The notes below the pieces were generated by a model. The model was given only the letters and a program-made list of their open reading frames with translations. It was not told where the DNA came from and did not search any database. DNA of 64,000 bases from MGML01 sp034416335 (GTDB lineage Bacteria > Chloroflexota > Dehalococcoidia > Dehalococcoidales > UBA2162), in contig DAOULV010000026.1 in NCBI GenBank assembly GCA_034416335.1, positions 27,524 to 91,523 of the forward strand, given 5' to 3'. Position 1 is the first letter of the stretch, and each line of letters starts with the position of its first letter. Positions 1 through 7,298 of this stretch are shown one piece after another. The position numbers and the translations under genes are program-made.

Positions 1-1
1 G

Positions 2-508
2 GACGAAGAAGAGGGCGTGGATATTACCATCAACCCGAACAAGAGCCAGGCGCTTTTCCGGATGAAGAATACCGAACTGGTGTCGCAGCTGGTGCAGGGG
101 ACGTTCCCGCAGTACGACCAGCTTATACCGCAGAGCCATTCCACGAGGGTGACCGTGGACGTCGCCGATTTCCTGAGAGCGACGAGGACGGCTTCGATAT
201 TCGCCCGCGACGGCAGCGGCATCGTCCGGCTGGTGGCGGCATCGGACGGCGACAGCGCTCAGGGCAAACTGACGATTTCCGCCCGTTCCGAGGAGATAGG
301 CGACGACGTAGGCGAGATAGACGCCGCCGTGGAAGGCGAGGAGACAAAGATAGCTTTTAACGGCAAGTATCTTATAGACGTCCTGGGAGTCCTCGATGAA
401 TCGCAGGTAATACTGGAGACGACCAATTCCTCCAGCCCCGGCGTTATCCGGCCCGTCGGCTCCGAAAACTACGTCCACGTGGTAATGCCGATGTTTGTAC
501 AGTGGTAG
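2..508 (+). CDS. dnaN: DNA polymerase III beta subunit (sliding clamp), 3' part
   Basis: C-terminal part of the beta clamp that tethers DNA polymerase III to DNA and recruits repair partners. The reading frame is open to the left edge, so the start lies outside the window and about 168 residues remain of the usual 370 or so. Visible clamp hallmarks are a T-F-P-x-Y-D-Q-L-I-P segment in domain II-III, an S-A-R-S-E-E-strand, F-N-G-K-Y-L-I-D-V-L near the end, and the typical C-terminus P-M-F-V-Q-W. The last 21 bases reappear with one mismatch at 2328-2348, which suggests that this 3' end served as an insertion target. Confidence 0.95.
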   Translation, partial: DEEEGVDITINPNKSQALFRMKNTELVSQLVQGTFPQYDQLIPQSHSTRVTVDVADFLRATRTASIFARDGSGIVRLVAASDGDSAQGKLTISARSEEIGDDVGEIDAAVEGEETKIAFNGKYLIDVLGVLDESQVILETTNSSSPGVIRPVGSENYVHVVMPMFVQW

Positions 509-534
509 TTGAAATCAGTAATTGGTGATAATTA

Positions 535-567
535 ACGAGGAGAGCAATAACTCTCCTCGTCTTGTTT
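535..567 (+). terminator. Intrinsic terminator after dnaN
   Basis: A perfect 10-bp stem (ACGAGGAGAG at 535-544 and CTCTCCTCGT at 551-560) with a 6-base loop is followed by CTTGTTT. It lies 26 bases past the dnaN stop codon. Confidence 0.8.
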
Positions 568-570
568 CTG

Positions 571-592
571 GATACCGGCTTCCGCCGGTATG
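571..592. repeat. REP-like short palindrome
   Basis: ATACCGGC, loop TTCC, GCCGGTAT: an 8-bp stem with a 4-base loop flanked by G on the left and G on the right. The same geometry and flanks occur at 21738-21762, so this looks like a member of a dispersed hairpin family rather than a terminator. Confidence 0.5.
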
Positions 593-636
593 GTACAATA
601 TAGGGGAATATTAAGAGTCTTGATATAAAGGAACAA

Positions 637-882
637 ATGATGGCAGAATCAAAGGTTTTTCAAGTTATCCGAAATGGAATCGTATTTGAGTTGCAGTCAG
701 AGCATGAGGGTGGATATACAATTACGGTTCCTTCATTACCGGGTTGTATTTCTTACGGGACTACTTTCGAGGATGCCATAGAGATGATAAAAGATGCAAT
801 TACAGGATGGCTGGAAGTAGCAAAAGAAGAGGGAATCCCCGTTCCTACACAATTTGAAAAACTTCAACTGACTGCCATCTAG
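637..882 (+). CDS. hicB: HicB-family antitoxin
   Basis: Small protein of 81 residues matching the HicB-like antitoxin fold: a beta-strand start, then the family motif T-V-P-S-L-P-G-C, the glycine-rich G-T-T-F-E-D-A segment and an amphipathic helix A-I-E-M-I-K-D-A-I. It is the partial RNase H-like domain that neutralises HicA. No separate DNA-binding domain is visible, unlike longer HicB proteins. AAAGGA lies 4 bases before the first ATG and 7 before the second (640), so the start may be residue 2. It is followed after 8 bases by the toxin gene, in the order antitoxin then toxin. Confidence 0.85.
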   Translation: MMAESKVFQVIRNGIVFELQSEHEGGYTITVPSLPGCISYGTTFEDAIEMIKDAITGWLEVAKEEGIPVPTQFEKLQLTAI

Positions 883-890
883 GTTTTATC

Positions 891-1118
891 GTGAGTAAGA
901 AACTTCCGGTTCTCAAGCCCAGAGAAGTAATATCAGCATTGGAGAAAGCGGGTTTTGAGATAAAACGTCACACCGGAAGTCACGCAGTTTTATACAAACC
1001 GGGAATGCACCGCCCGATTACTGTTCCTGTCCACACCGGAGATATTCCACAGGGCACATTAAGGGCAATACTTCGCCATGCAAATTTGACGATAGGCGAA
1101 TTTACCAGCTTGTTATAA
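891..1118 (+). CDS. hicA: HicA-family mRNA interferase toxin
   Basis: 75 residues with the double-stranded RNA-binding-like HicA fold: helix (R-E-V-I-S-A-L-E-K-A-G-F), strand, then the catalytic histidine in G-S-H-A-V-L-Y, and a C-terminal helix T-L-R-A-I-L-R-H-A. HicA toxins cleave mRNA and are blocked by HicB. It starts with GTG and sits 8 bases after hicB, so the two are translationally linked. It is the first gene pair after the dnaN terminator and lies at the left end of the AT-rich island. Confidence 0.87.
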   Translation: MSKKLPVLKPREVISALEKAGFEIKRHTGSHAVLYKPGMHRPITVPVHTGDIPQGTLRAILRHANLTIGEFTSLL

Positions 1119-1336
1119 CTGGCTTTTTCGTTATTCTCCAAGACCACGTTGAGAACGGCTATACCCCACGTTATCGGCATGATTTCAGGTGATATATATG
1201 TGGATTTTTCTTGGTTTTCTTTTTAATCACACAGCTATTATATCATTTGTGTATTGACTTATTTGTGTTTACTGAATTAGACTCAATTCCAAGCTAACCA
1301 ATTATTTCAAGTTTGTTTCACTTAATTGGAGAATCA

Positions 1337-1786
1337 ATGGATACATTTAAAGTAACAGTTAAAAAAGCTAGCGATATTGTTGTAGAATTTAATCTAATGA
1401 GTGATGAAGACTTAAGTAAATTCTCAACTACAGCTGGAGAAATAACCAACGTAAGAAGTCATTACGCAGTACCTGGATATCTTTATGAGGAGCTTGGTGA
1501 AGCAAGTGTAAATCATCCCTGTGCCGGCAGCGCGTGTATGTTATTTCAAGACTCAAGTGGCAATAATTATTCTATTGATGTAATTGTTTGTTATGATTAC
1601 AATCCAAACCATTCTCATTTTGGCGGTGAAGTACATTGGAATATCGATAAACGATACATGAAAAATGGTACACAAATTGCAAGATCAAAAAACTTCGCCG
1701 GACATCAAATTTCTGATAGTAAAGAAATTACTATCGAGAGTGATTACAACGGTAAAATCCATATTGATATTATCTCTCGTATATAA
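1337..1786 (+). CDS. Hypothetical protein (orphan, island)
   Basis: About 149 residues, not recognised. The sequence is rich in beta-type strands, with two cysteines close together (H-P-C-A-G-S-A-C near the middle), an S-H-F-G-G-E-V-H-W segment, and no signal peptide or membrane segment. The ATG at 1337 is preferred over an upstream TTG at 1313 because GGAGA lies 4 bases before it. Base composition is clearly more AT-rich than in core genes to either side, which fits recent acquisition. Copy 1 of the island repeat follows at 1840. Confidence 0.6.
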   Translation: MDTFKVTVKKASDIVVEFNLMSDEDLSKFSTTAGEITNVRSHYAVPGYLYEELGEASVNHPCAGSACMLFQDSSGNNYSIDVIVCYDYNPNHSHFGGEVHWNIDKRYMKNGTQIARSKNFAGHQISDSKEITIESDYNGKIHIDIISRI

Positions 1787-1839
1787 TTCAACAAACTAAT
1801 ATTTTAACTTTCATGTTATATTACATCAACTCTAAACTG

Positions 1840-1868
1840 AAACTGTATCATGTAGTTATAGGCATCAC
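1840..1868 (+). repeat. Island repeat, copy 1 (partial)
   Basis: 29 bases matching the first half of the copies at 2286 and 4951 with four mismatches (core: AAAC-GTATCA-TAG-TATA-GCATCAC). It sits between two small unrelated genes. Confidence 0.6.
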
Positions 1869-1901
1869 ATCCTTATATAGGAATAAGAGGTTGGTAACTA
1901 A

Positions 1902-2243
1902 ATGAATTTTACTTTTAAATGCCATCACTGTGGAAAGCGTGGTTCACAACAAAACACATCTGTGAAACCATTTGTATTTGCATATTGGTACACAGAGCAA
2001 AATGGATTACAACATGGTTGCCTTTACTGTAGGTCATGTGGGGCTGTGCATGATACAGTGGGTACATTATTAGGTGGTATTAAACTACTTTTCGGTAGAT
2101 TCCCTTCTAAAGTAGTTTCTTCATTTACATCTGATGTCTTTCAGCAAAGAGTCTATAACGGTGATGTCGATATAATTCCAAGAGTTGTTGCACAGGCAAT
2201 GATAGAAGATAAAAGAATATCATCTGATTGGTATGTAGGGTAA
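1902..2243 (+). CDS. Hypothetical zinc-ribbon protein (island)
   Basis: 113 residues, not assigned to a named family. A zinc ribbon is visible from two CxxC pairs: C-H-H-C at residues 7-10 and C-R-S-C about 35 residues later, framing an aromatic strand region (F-V-F-A-Y-W-Y). The C-terminal half is helical with no further motif. AT-rich like its neighbours. It could be a small nucleic-acid-binding or regulatory protein, but nothing in the sequence decides this. Confidence 0.6.
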   Translation: MNFTFKCHHCGKRGSQQNTSVKPFVFAYWYTEQNGLQHGCLYCRSCGAVHDTVGTLLGGIKLLFGRFPSKVVSSFTSDVFQQRVYNGDVDIIPRVVAQAMIEDKRISSDWYVG

Positions 2244-2283
2244 TACCAACTACATTGATTTACGAAATACACGAAACAACAAA

Positions 2284-2348
2284 CTCAAACGGTATCAAAT
2301 AGCTATACGCATCACTGGACAATGATCCCGATGTTTGTCCAGTGGTAG
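2284..2348 (+). repeat. Island repeat, copy 2, ending in a dnaN 3'-end duplicate
   Basis: About 65 bases. 2284-2327 matches the copy at 4949-5007. 2328-2348 matches the last 21 bases of dnaN (488-508) with one mismatch and would encode P-M-F-V-Q-W-stop. Within it, ACTGGACAA (2314-2322) and TTGTCCAGT (2335-2343) form a perfect 9-bp inverted repeat. Confidence 0.75.
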
Positions 2349-2381
2349 ATAAATTCTAAGTTCGAATAATTATATAACTGA

Positions 2382-2408
2382 AAGGCACTCCAATTATTGG
2401 AGTGCCTT
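2382..2408. terminator. Hairpin between convergent island genes
   Basis: A perfect 12-bp stem, AAGGCACTCCAA and TTGGAGTGCCTT, with a 3-base loop. The flanks are A/T-rich but have no clean U tract. It probably ends transcripts from both sides. Confidence 0.6.
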
Positions 2409-2478
2409 AATGGTCTATAAGTTTGTCCCATCCTTTTCCTGACCTTCTGTTGATACACGTAATATATAGCTGCTTTCA

Positions 2479-3090
2479 TTAATTACCTCTTCTTCTCATT
2501 TTTCTGATTTCACTATAATCGTATCTACCAGTCAAACATATTAATTCTTTAAGTAGTTCGGCTTGATTGCATTTTTTTGTACTTCTACAAATTAAAACTC
2601 CAAATGGATTTTGCTCTCTATCTTCAATAGATACATATTTCACCAAATTCACTTCTTCTAATGAATACTTATCCTTTGTTCCTCGGCCTGTAAGATCTCT
2701 CCCGCATAGAAAACAACTGTCAGTATATGCCGTACTCCTATCTTGAATAAGTGGTTTTCTCCAGTTGCTTGAATTACATTTCGGGCATCTCTTTCTTTTA
2801 CGCTTTGGCTTGTCAATCCATTCATGTCCGCATCTTAGACATTTTGATACTGTTCGGTTAACGTGTTCCCACGATATAGAATCACAATTTGGACATCTCT
2901 TTATTATTTTACCCATATTTTCTATCCATATATCTTTACATACCCTACATCTTATAACTGCTTTTTCAGTGCTACCAAATTTTTCTTTATGATTGTAAGG
3001 TAACTTACAGTTAGGACAAACCTTTGATATTTTTTCTGATCTGCTTATCCATTCATGTTTACAATTTGGACATTCTAACATAATAATCAT
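2479..3090 (-). CDS. Tandem zinc-ribbon protein (island)
   Basis: 203 residues. At least three repeats of the unit C-x2-C-x-H/D-x-W-I followed 10-15 residues later by C-P-x-C occur in the first 115 residues, with basic linkers (K-P-K-R-K-R-K-R). A fourth, divergent Cys pair (C-F-L-C-G-R-D-L) begins a C-terminal domain with additional cysteines. Such ribbons normally bind zinc and often nucleic acid or protein partners. No catalytic domain is visible. It is the only minus-strand gene of the island and is AT-rich. Start: first ATG of the pair at 3088 and 3079. Confidence 0.6.
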   Translation of the reverse strand: MIIMLECPNCKHEWISRSEKISKVCPNCKLPYNHKEKFGSTEKAVIRCRVCKDIWIENMGKIIKRCPNCDSISWEHVNRTVSKCLRCGHEWIDKPKRKRKRCPKCNSSNWRKPLIQDRSTAYTDSCFLCGRDLTGRGTKDKYSLEEVNLVKYVSIEDREQNPFGVLICRSTKKCNQAELLKELICLTGRYDYSEIRKMRRRGN

Positions 3091-3249
3091 AGTCTTTTTA
3101 TATTCTTATGATTATTATTTTGTCAATGTCTTTTTCGTAAGTATCGTTTTCCGACGTCCTGCTAGTACGGTAGTTTATAATATTTGATTAAAAACAAAAC
3201 GGCATAGTATCATCGATAAAATTAGAGTACTGTTATATAAGGCGGAAAT

Positions 3250-4062
3250 ATGCTATCAGAACGGTCAGACAATCTGGAATATACCAAAATACAATATCGT
3301 GATTCGTCTAACCTGGTCACCCGGGTTCAGTTCCATGATCGATTTAGTGTTAACAGGTACGGGTGGATTCCATGGGTATTCGACCGGTTACATTTACAGG
3401 CAGACAGCAAAATTCTTGAATTAGGCTGTGGAGGAGGTGGTCTGTGGACGCGAAATATGGACCGTATCGCCGATAATTGCGAGATACTGCTCACTGATCA
3501 CACAGAGGGGATGGTCCGGGATGCCCGGCAAAACCTGGCCGGAAACAGTATGTTTGAGTTCAGAATATTAGATTCAAACGACAGACCACTACCCTTTGCC
3601 GATACCGCTTTCGATATGGTAATCGCGAACCATATGGTCAACTATATATCCGACCGACAGGGTCTGTTTTCTGATGTCGTTCGAATATTGAAACCGAACG
3701 GTCGATTTTACACATCCACAATTGGCAAACAGCACAATGCTGAAATCAAGGATTTGCTGACTGAATTCGATCCTGAGTTTGGTGCTTCCTGGCAAAACAT
3801 GTCGGATTCGTTTAGTCTTGAAAACGGCATGCCTCAACTCTCACCCTGGTTCTCAACAATAAATCTACATCGATATGAGGATGCTTTCGAGGTAACGGAA
3901 GTTGAGCCGTTGGCCGGATATATCTTATCAGGCGATAAGATCGACTGGGGAGAAGATAAACTGAACGGATTGAAAGCACTTATAAAACAAAAGATAGAAA
4001 CACAGGGTGGTGTTTTTCACATAGCTAAAGATTCGGGTATTTTTGAATGTGTCCGGGTATAG
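3250..4062 (+). CDS. Class I SAM-dependent methyltransferase
   Basis: 270 residues with a Rossmann-type methyltransferase core. Motif I is I-L-E-L-G-C-G-G-G-G at about residues 56-65, the acidic end of strand 2 is L-L-T-D-H-T, and the post-motif region is F-D-M-V-I-A-N-H-M followed by I-L-K-P-N-G-R-F-Y (motif III-like). This is the methyltransf_11/25 type; the acceptor substrate cannot be read from sequence. The gene starts 38 bases upstream of the double VOC gene on the same strand, suggesting a two-gene unit. Both are typical of accessory cassettes. Confidence 0.8.
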   Translation: MLSERSDNLEYTKIQYRDSSNLVTRVQFHDRFSVNRYGWIPWVFDRLHLQADSKILELGCGGGGLWTRNMDRIADNCEILLTDHTEGMVRDARQNLAGNSMFEFRILDSNDRPLPFADTAFDMVIANHMVNYISDRQGLFSDVVRILKPNGRFYTSTIGKQHNAEIKDLLTEFDPEFGASWQNMSDSFSLENGMPQLSPWFSTINLHRYEDAFEVTEVEPLAGYILSGDKIDWGEDKLNGLKALIKQKIETQGGVFHIAKDSGIFECVRV

Positions 4063-4100
4063 CTGCATCTGATTTATTTTATTGAAAGCGGGGAGCTAGT

Positions 4101-4874
4101 ATGACGCTAAATTTAACCATCGGCAGCTTCATGATTGACTGTGCGAACGCCGAGCGCGCCCATAACTTCTACGCCAACCTTATGGGTTGGGAGAAGACAG
4201 TCGCATTTGATCACCTTGCGCTCAAGACTGACAGTGGTATGACGATTCTGTTTGCGGCAACCAATACGTATGTACCTCCAGTGTGGCCTGAAGAACCGGG
4301 CGAACAGCAGAAACAAATGCACCTGGATTTTACGGTGGACGATTTACCGTCTGCTGTGGATGAAGCCATCCGTCTTGGCGCGGTCAAAACGGTCGACCAA
4401 TACGGGGGCGAGTATTGGGTCACGATGCTTGATTCAGAAGGGCATCCGTTTTGCCTGTGCCAACGGCAGAGCGATTCCGAATTTGAATTATATTTTAAAA
4501 AGAAGGGATTTTGTATGATTCCGAACCCTTCTATCAATATCGATTGCGAAAAAATTGAAATTCTTCGCGAATTTTACGCTCAATTAACAGGCTGGGATCA
4601 GAATTTTCATTGGTCAGCGTTAGTGACCGATAATGGGCTGGTTGTTCATTTTATGGGATGTGACTACGACTTAGTTCCACCCGAGTGGCCGGAAGAACCC
4701 AGCAAGCAGCAAAAACAAATGCACTTCGATTTTCAGGTGAATGATTTGCAGTCAGCAGTTGAAGAAGCCATCAGTTTGGGCGCGATAAAACCTGCTCGGC
4801 AGTATGGCGGTAAACAGTGGGTAACATTGCTTGACCTTGAGGGGCATCCGTTTTGCTTATGCAGCAGTAAATAA
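4101..4874 (+). CDS. Double-domain VOC (glyoxalase-like) protein
   Basis: 257 residues made of two homologous vicinal-oxygen-chelate domains, residues 1-122 and 138-257. Each contains the same landmarks: a start strand with I-D-C, a F-Y-A-x-L-x-G-W helix, W-P-E-E-P near the centre, K-Q-M-H-x-D-F, and an end strand E-G-H-P-F-C-L-C. The two halves are clearly a recent internal duplication. VOC proteins chelate a metal and include glyoxalases, dioxygenases and antibiotic-binding proteins; the substrate here is unknown. A GGGGAG site precedes the ATG. Confidence 0.8.
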   Translation: MTLNLTIGSFMIDCANAERAHNFYANLMGWEKTVAFDHLALKTDSGMTILFAATNTYVPPVWPEEPGEQQKQMHLDFTVDDLPSAVDEAIRLGAVKTVDQYGGEYWVTMLDSEGHPFCLCQRQSDSEFELYFKKKGFCMIPNPSINIDCEKIEILREFYAQLTGWDQNFHWSALVTDNGLVVHFMGCDYDLVPPEWPEEPSKQQKQMHFDFQVNDLQSAVEEAISLGAIKPARQYGGKQWVTLLDLEGHPFCLCSSK

Positions 4875-4948
4875 GCATTTTCTGTGAAGAAATCTCAGGA
4901 TAGCAAGCATAGGAAGAGGCCCCAAGAATACTCACTTATATTAAAAAT

Positions 4949-5007
4949 TCAAACGGTATCAAGTAGCTATACGCATCACTGAGCAATCATCCCGATGACA
5001 TACAGTG
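4949..5007 (+). repeat. Island repeat, copy 3
   Basis: About 59 bases matching 2284-2345. The first 35 bases are nearly identical (one or two differences); the part corresponding to the dnaN end is decayed (CCCGATGACATACAGTG). Confidence 0.7.
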
Positions 5008-5094
5008 AATACCGGGGCTCTCTATAAATCATGTCCTTTTTCTGTTATAACAATATTATCTATAAAGATATGATCATTGGTAACCAGGTGAGAT

Positions 5095-5484
5095 GTGAAT
5101 TTTCGAGCTTTGTCAGTAACTAAACCATACGGGCAATTTGTCAGTATTGGTAAGAAAACAATTGAAGTAAGAAAATGGCATCCCGATGATGTCCTGCCTA
5201 TTACTAACCTTGTGATAGTTGAGAATGCTATCAAGTTAAGTAGTTCGATACAACCATATGATCCAGACGGGTATATTGTAGCAATGGTTGATGTAACCAA
5301 TATCAGGAGTTGGGAAAAGAAGGATTTAGATTCTTCGTGCAGCACTTTTTTTGAAGACGGGTGGTTGGCCTGGGAACTTGAAAACATTCGAAAAATAGTT
5401 TATCCATTGAAGGTACCGGCAAGATTGAGAATATATGATATTGATCTTGATAGTAACTTGCTCGAGATAGAAACTCTTCGTTAA
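5095..5484 (+). CDS. ASCH-domain protein
   Basis: 129 residues with an ASCH (PUA-like) domain: the opening strand A-L-S-V-T-K-P-Y-G is followed by the signature I-G-K-K-T-I-E-V-R-K-W and a central D-P-D-G-Y-I-V-A-M-V-D-V. ASCH domains bind RNA or modified nucleosides, and some are RNases or N4-acetylcytidine amidohydrolases. It starts with GTG behind AGGTGAG. It is the last gene of the AT-rich island before the chromosome-like region resumes near 5640. Confidence 0.75.
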   Translation: MNFRALSVTKPYGQFVSIGKKTIEVRKWHPDDVLPITNLVIVENAIKLSSSIQPYDPDGYIVAMVDVTNIRSWEKKDLDSSCSTFFEDGWLAWELENIRKIVYPLKVPARLRIYDIDLDSNLLEIETLR

Positions 5485-5520
5485 CAGAAATTTGTAGCAT
5501 TAGCAAATAACTGCCCCTGG

Positions 5521-5558
5521 TTATTAGTACATCATGCTGAGCTAATAATACGCATGAT
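5521..5558. repeat. Interleaved inverted repeats (pseudoknot-like)
   Basis: Two 7-base inverted repeats are interleaved as A-B-A'-B': TTATTAG (5521-5527), ATCATGC (5531-5537), CTAATAA (5542-5548), GCATGAT (5552-5558). The A-B gap and the A'-B' gap are both TAC. It lies at the right end of the island in a 180-base intergenic stretch. Confidence 0.55.
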
Positions 5559-5630
5559 ATGGCAGACATCCCGGAGTTTGTATTTCGGAGGCTATTGAGT
5601 TACTTTCCGGCTTATACGAACGTAATCGAT

Positions 5631-5658
5631 TTCAAACTTCGGGTCAAACGTATATAAT
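5631..5658 (+). promoter_or_regulatory. Promoter of the cation transporter, probably leaderless
   Basis: A consensus -10 TATAAT at 5653-5658 lies only 6 bases before the ATG at 5665, with a weak -35 (TTCAAA) 16 bases upstream. Transcription would start at or next to the ATG, and no Shine-Dalgarno is present. Confidence 0.5.
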
Positions 5659-5664
5659 AGAATT

Positions 5665-6603
5665 ATGGCAAGTACGCAAGAATCTCATCAACACAACATT
5701 CACAGCCACATCAACGAAAAGGCTGATAAACCTCTGAAACTGACGCTTGTAATTGTCGCGGTGATTATGATAGCCGAGGTCGTCGGCGGAATATTGAGCA
5801 ACAGTCTGGCGCTTATCGGTGATGCCGGACATATGCTGACCGACGCCCTGGCCCTAGGACTGAGTCTCGCAGCTATTACGCTTGCCAGACGTCCCGCCAC
5901 ATTGAAAAAGACTTACGGGTATCATCGTGCCGAAATCCTGGCAGCATTAATTAACGGTACGGTATTAGTTTTAATTTCGGTTTATATTTTTTATGAAGCG
6001 TACCAGAGATTTTCAGAACCACCGGCTGTCAACACCTCTCTGATGTTAATTATTGCCATTATAGGGTTGATAACAAACCTGATAGGAATGCTGGTGCTAA
6101 GACGGGCGAGCCATTCAAGCCTGAATGTCAGGGCTGCGTTCTGGCATATTATCGGAGATACGATTTCGTCACTGGGGGTAATAATTGCCGGTCTGATTAT
6201 ACTGGCAACCGGCTGGTATATCGTCGATGCTATCGTTTCCGTGCTCATCGGAATAATCATCCTCTGGGGTGCGGTCCGCATAGTCAGGGAAGCGGCGGAT
6301 ATTCTCCTTGAATCGGTCCCGAAACATATTCAGATGAACGACGTTATCGAAGCTGTTAAAAGCGTCCAGGGTGTAAGGGAAATGCACGATATCCATATCT
6401 GGACTATCACTTCCGGCATTTACGCTCTGAGTGCTCATTTGCTGATTGAAGACCAGATGGTTAGTCAGAGTTCGGAAATCGTTGCCGATGTAAATCAGGT
6501 TTTAAAAGAAAAACTGGATATTACACATACAACTATTCAGCCGGAATGCGATTCCTGTTCCACCGGTCTTGTCTGCAGCTTTTCATCGTTAAAGCAATCG
6601 TAA
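5665..6603 (+). CDS. Cation diffusion facilitator family transporter
   Basis: 312 residues, the usual length for CzcD/ZitB-type zinc (or cadmium, cobalt) exporters of the inner membrane. After a His-rich N-terminus (H-Q-H-N-I-H-S-H) come six hydrophobic segments. The transport site is visible as H-M-L-T-D in segment 2 and H-I-I-G-D in segment 5. A cytoplasmic ferredoxin-like domain follows (V-Q-G-V-R-E-M-H-D-I-H-I-W). The C-terminus adds C-D-S-C and C-S, which could bind metal. It ends 16 bases before a convergent gene. Confidence 0.93.
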   Translation: MASTQESHQHNIHSHINEKADKPLKLTLVIVAVIMIAEVVGGILSNSLALIGDAGHMLTDALALGLSLAAITLARRPATLKKTYGYHRAEILAALINGTVLVLISVYIFYEAYQRFSEPPAVNTSLMLIIAIIGLITNLIGMLVLRRASHSSLNVRAAFWHIIGDTISSLGVIIAGLIILATGWYIVDAIVSVLIGIIILWGAVRIVREAADILLESVPKHIQMNDVIEAVKSVQGVREMHDIHIWTITSGIYALSAHLLIEDQMVSQSSEIVADVNQVLKEKLDITHTTIQPECDSCSTGLVCSFSSLKQS

Positions 6604-6619
6604 ATGTAAAACGAATCCT

Positions 6620-6988
6620 CTAAATTGAGATTACCTTTCCGGCATTCAGTAAAATACCGGTTATATCCCTCATATTCGACGCTTTTCCAACGGAAATTGA
6701 TTCGGCAATCCCCAGGCGTGACAGGCAGGTCCCGCAAGCCAGGATGTCCACTCCCAGTTCTTCAAGGTGTTTGAGTTCTCCGAAAGCCAGCGAGTCTTCT
6801 TTTACCAGCTTGACTCCGTTATTCATCATTATTATTATATCCGGTCTGTTGACGTGCCCGCCCACTTCGTGGAGGAACTTCTCCATCAGGAGATTTCCCA
6901 GCTCGATATTTTCACCTCTTCCAACGATATCCGAGCTTATAAAAAGAACAATATTATATTTTGCATCGGTATCAGAACTAGCTGTCAT
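6620..6988 (-). CDS. DsrE/YedF-like sulfur or selenium relay protein
   Basis: 122 residues matching the C-terminal DsrE-like domain of YedF: an opening strand V-L-F-I-S-S-D with G-R-G, then M-N-N-G-V-K-L and the hallmark L-A-C-G-T-C-L near residue 85. The N-terminal TusA-like half of full YedF is absent. YedF proteins are annotated as sulfurtransferase-like selenium metabolism proteins, of interest because a candidate selenoprotein gene lies 20 kb away. AAGGAG lies 10 bases before the ATG. Biochemical role is not established. Confidence 0.75.
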   Translation of the reverse strand: MTASSDTDAKYNIVLFISSDIVGRGENIELGNLLMEKFLHEVGGHVNRPDIIIMMNNGVKLVKEDSLAFGELKHLEELGVDILACGTCLSRLGIAESISVGKASNMRDITGILLNAGKVISI

Positions 6989-7245
6989 TTAATTCTTCTC
7001 CTTTGAATCCCGGGAACATTACTTTTCCTGGTCATTTTTAATATTAGCGCCGAACACAGCCGTAATTATCCCTCTCATGTTTTGAACAGGGTGATGCCGG
7101 ATGTCAGATTAATACCGCTGAACGATAATTCGATAATATTTCTACTATTTTTTACCGGCCATTGTCAATTAATATTTATTGATATTATAAGTATTAATTA
7201 TATCATGACCTATTGTCCGGCATCCGTAACTGGTTGAAATAATAA
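6989..7245. other. Intergenic stretch, no gene seen
   Basis: Part of the 310 bases between the divergent YedF-like start and the UROD-like stop. It is AT-rich toward 7130-7210. I see no ORF with a ribosome-binding site and no RNA gene; the only structure is the terminator at 7246. Confidence 0.5.
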
Positions 7246-7273
7246 AAAGGGAGAGTATTAGTACTCTCCCTTT
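7246..7273 (-). terminator. Intrinsic terminator of the UROD-like gene
   Basis: A perfect 12-bp stem AAAGGGAGAGTA/TACTCTCCCTTT with a TTAG loop, followed on the minus strand by TTTTTATTATT. Confidence 0.88.
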
Positions 7274-7298
7274 ACGGATTTATGGTATAGCACGATAA

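Noticed and set aside
1840..5007. A classical integron cassette array
   Set aside because: Repeats lack the RYYYAAC/GTTRRRY core and no IntI is present, so the term is not used.
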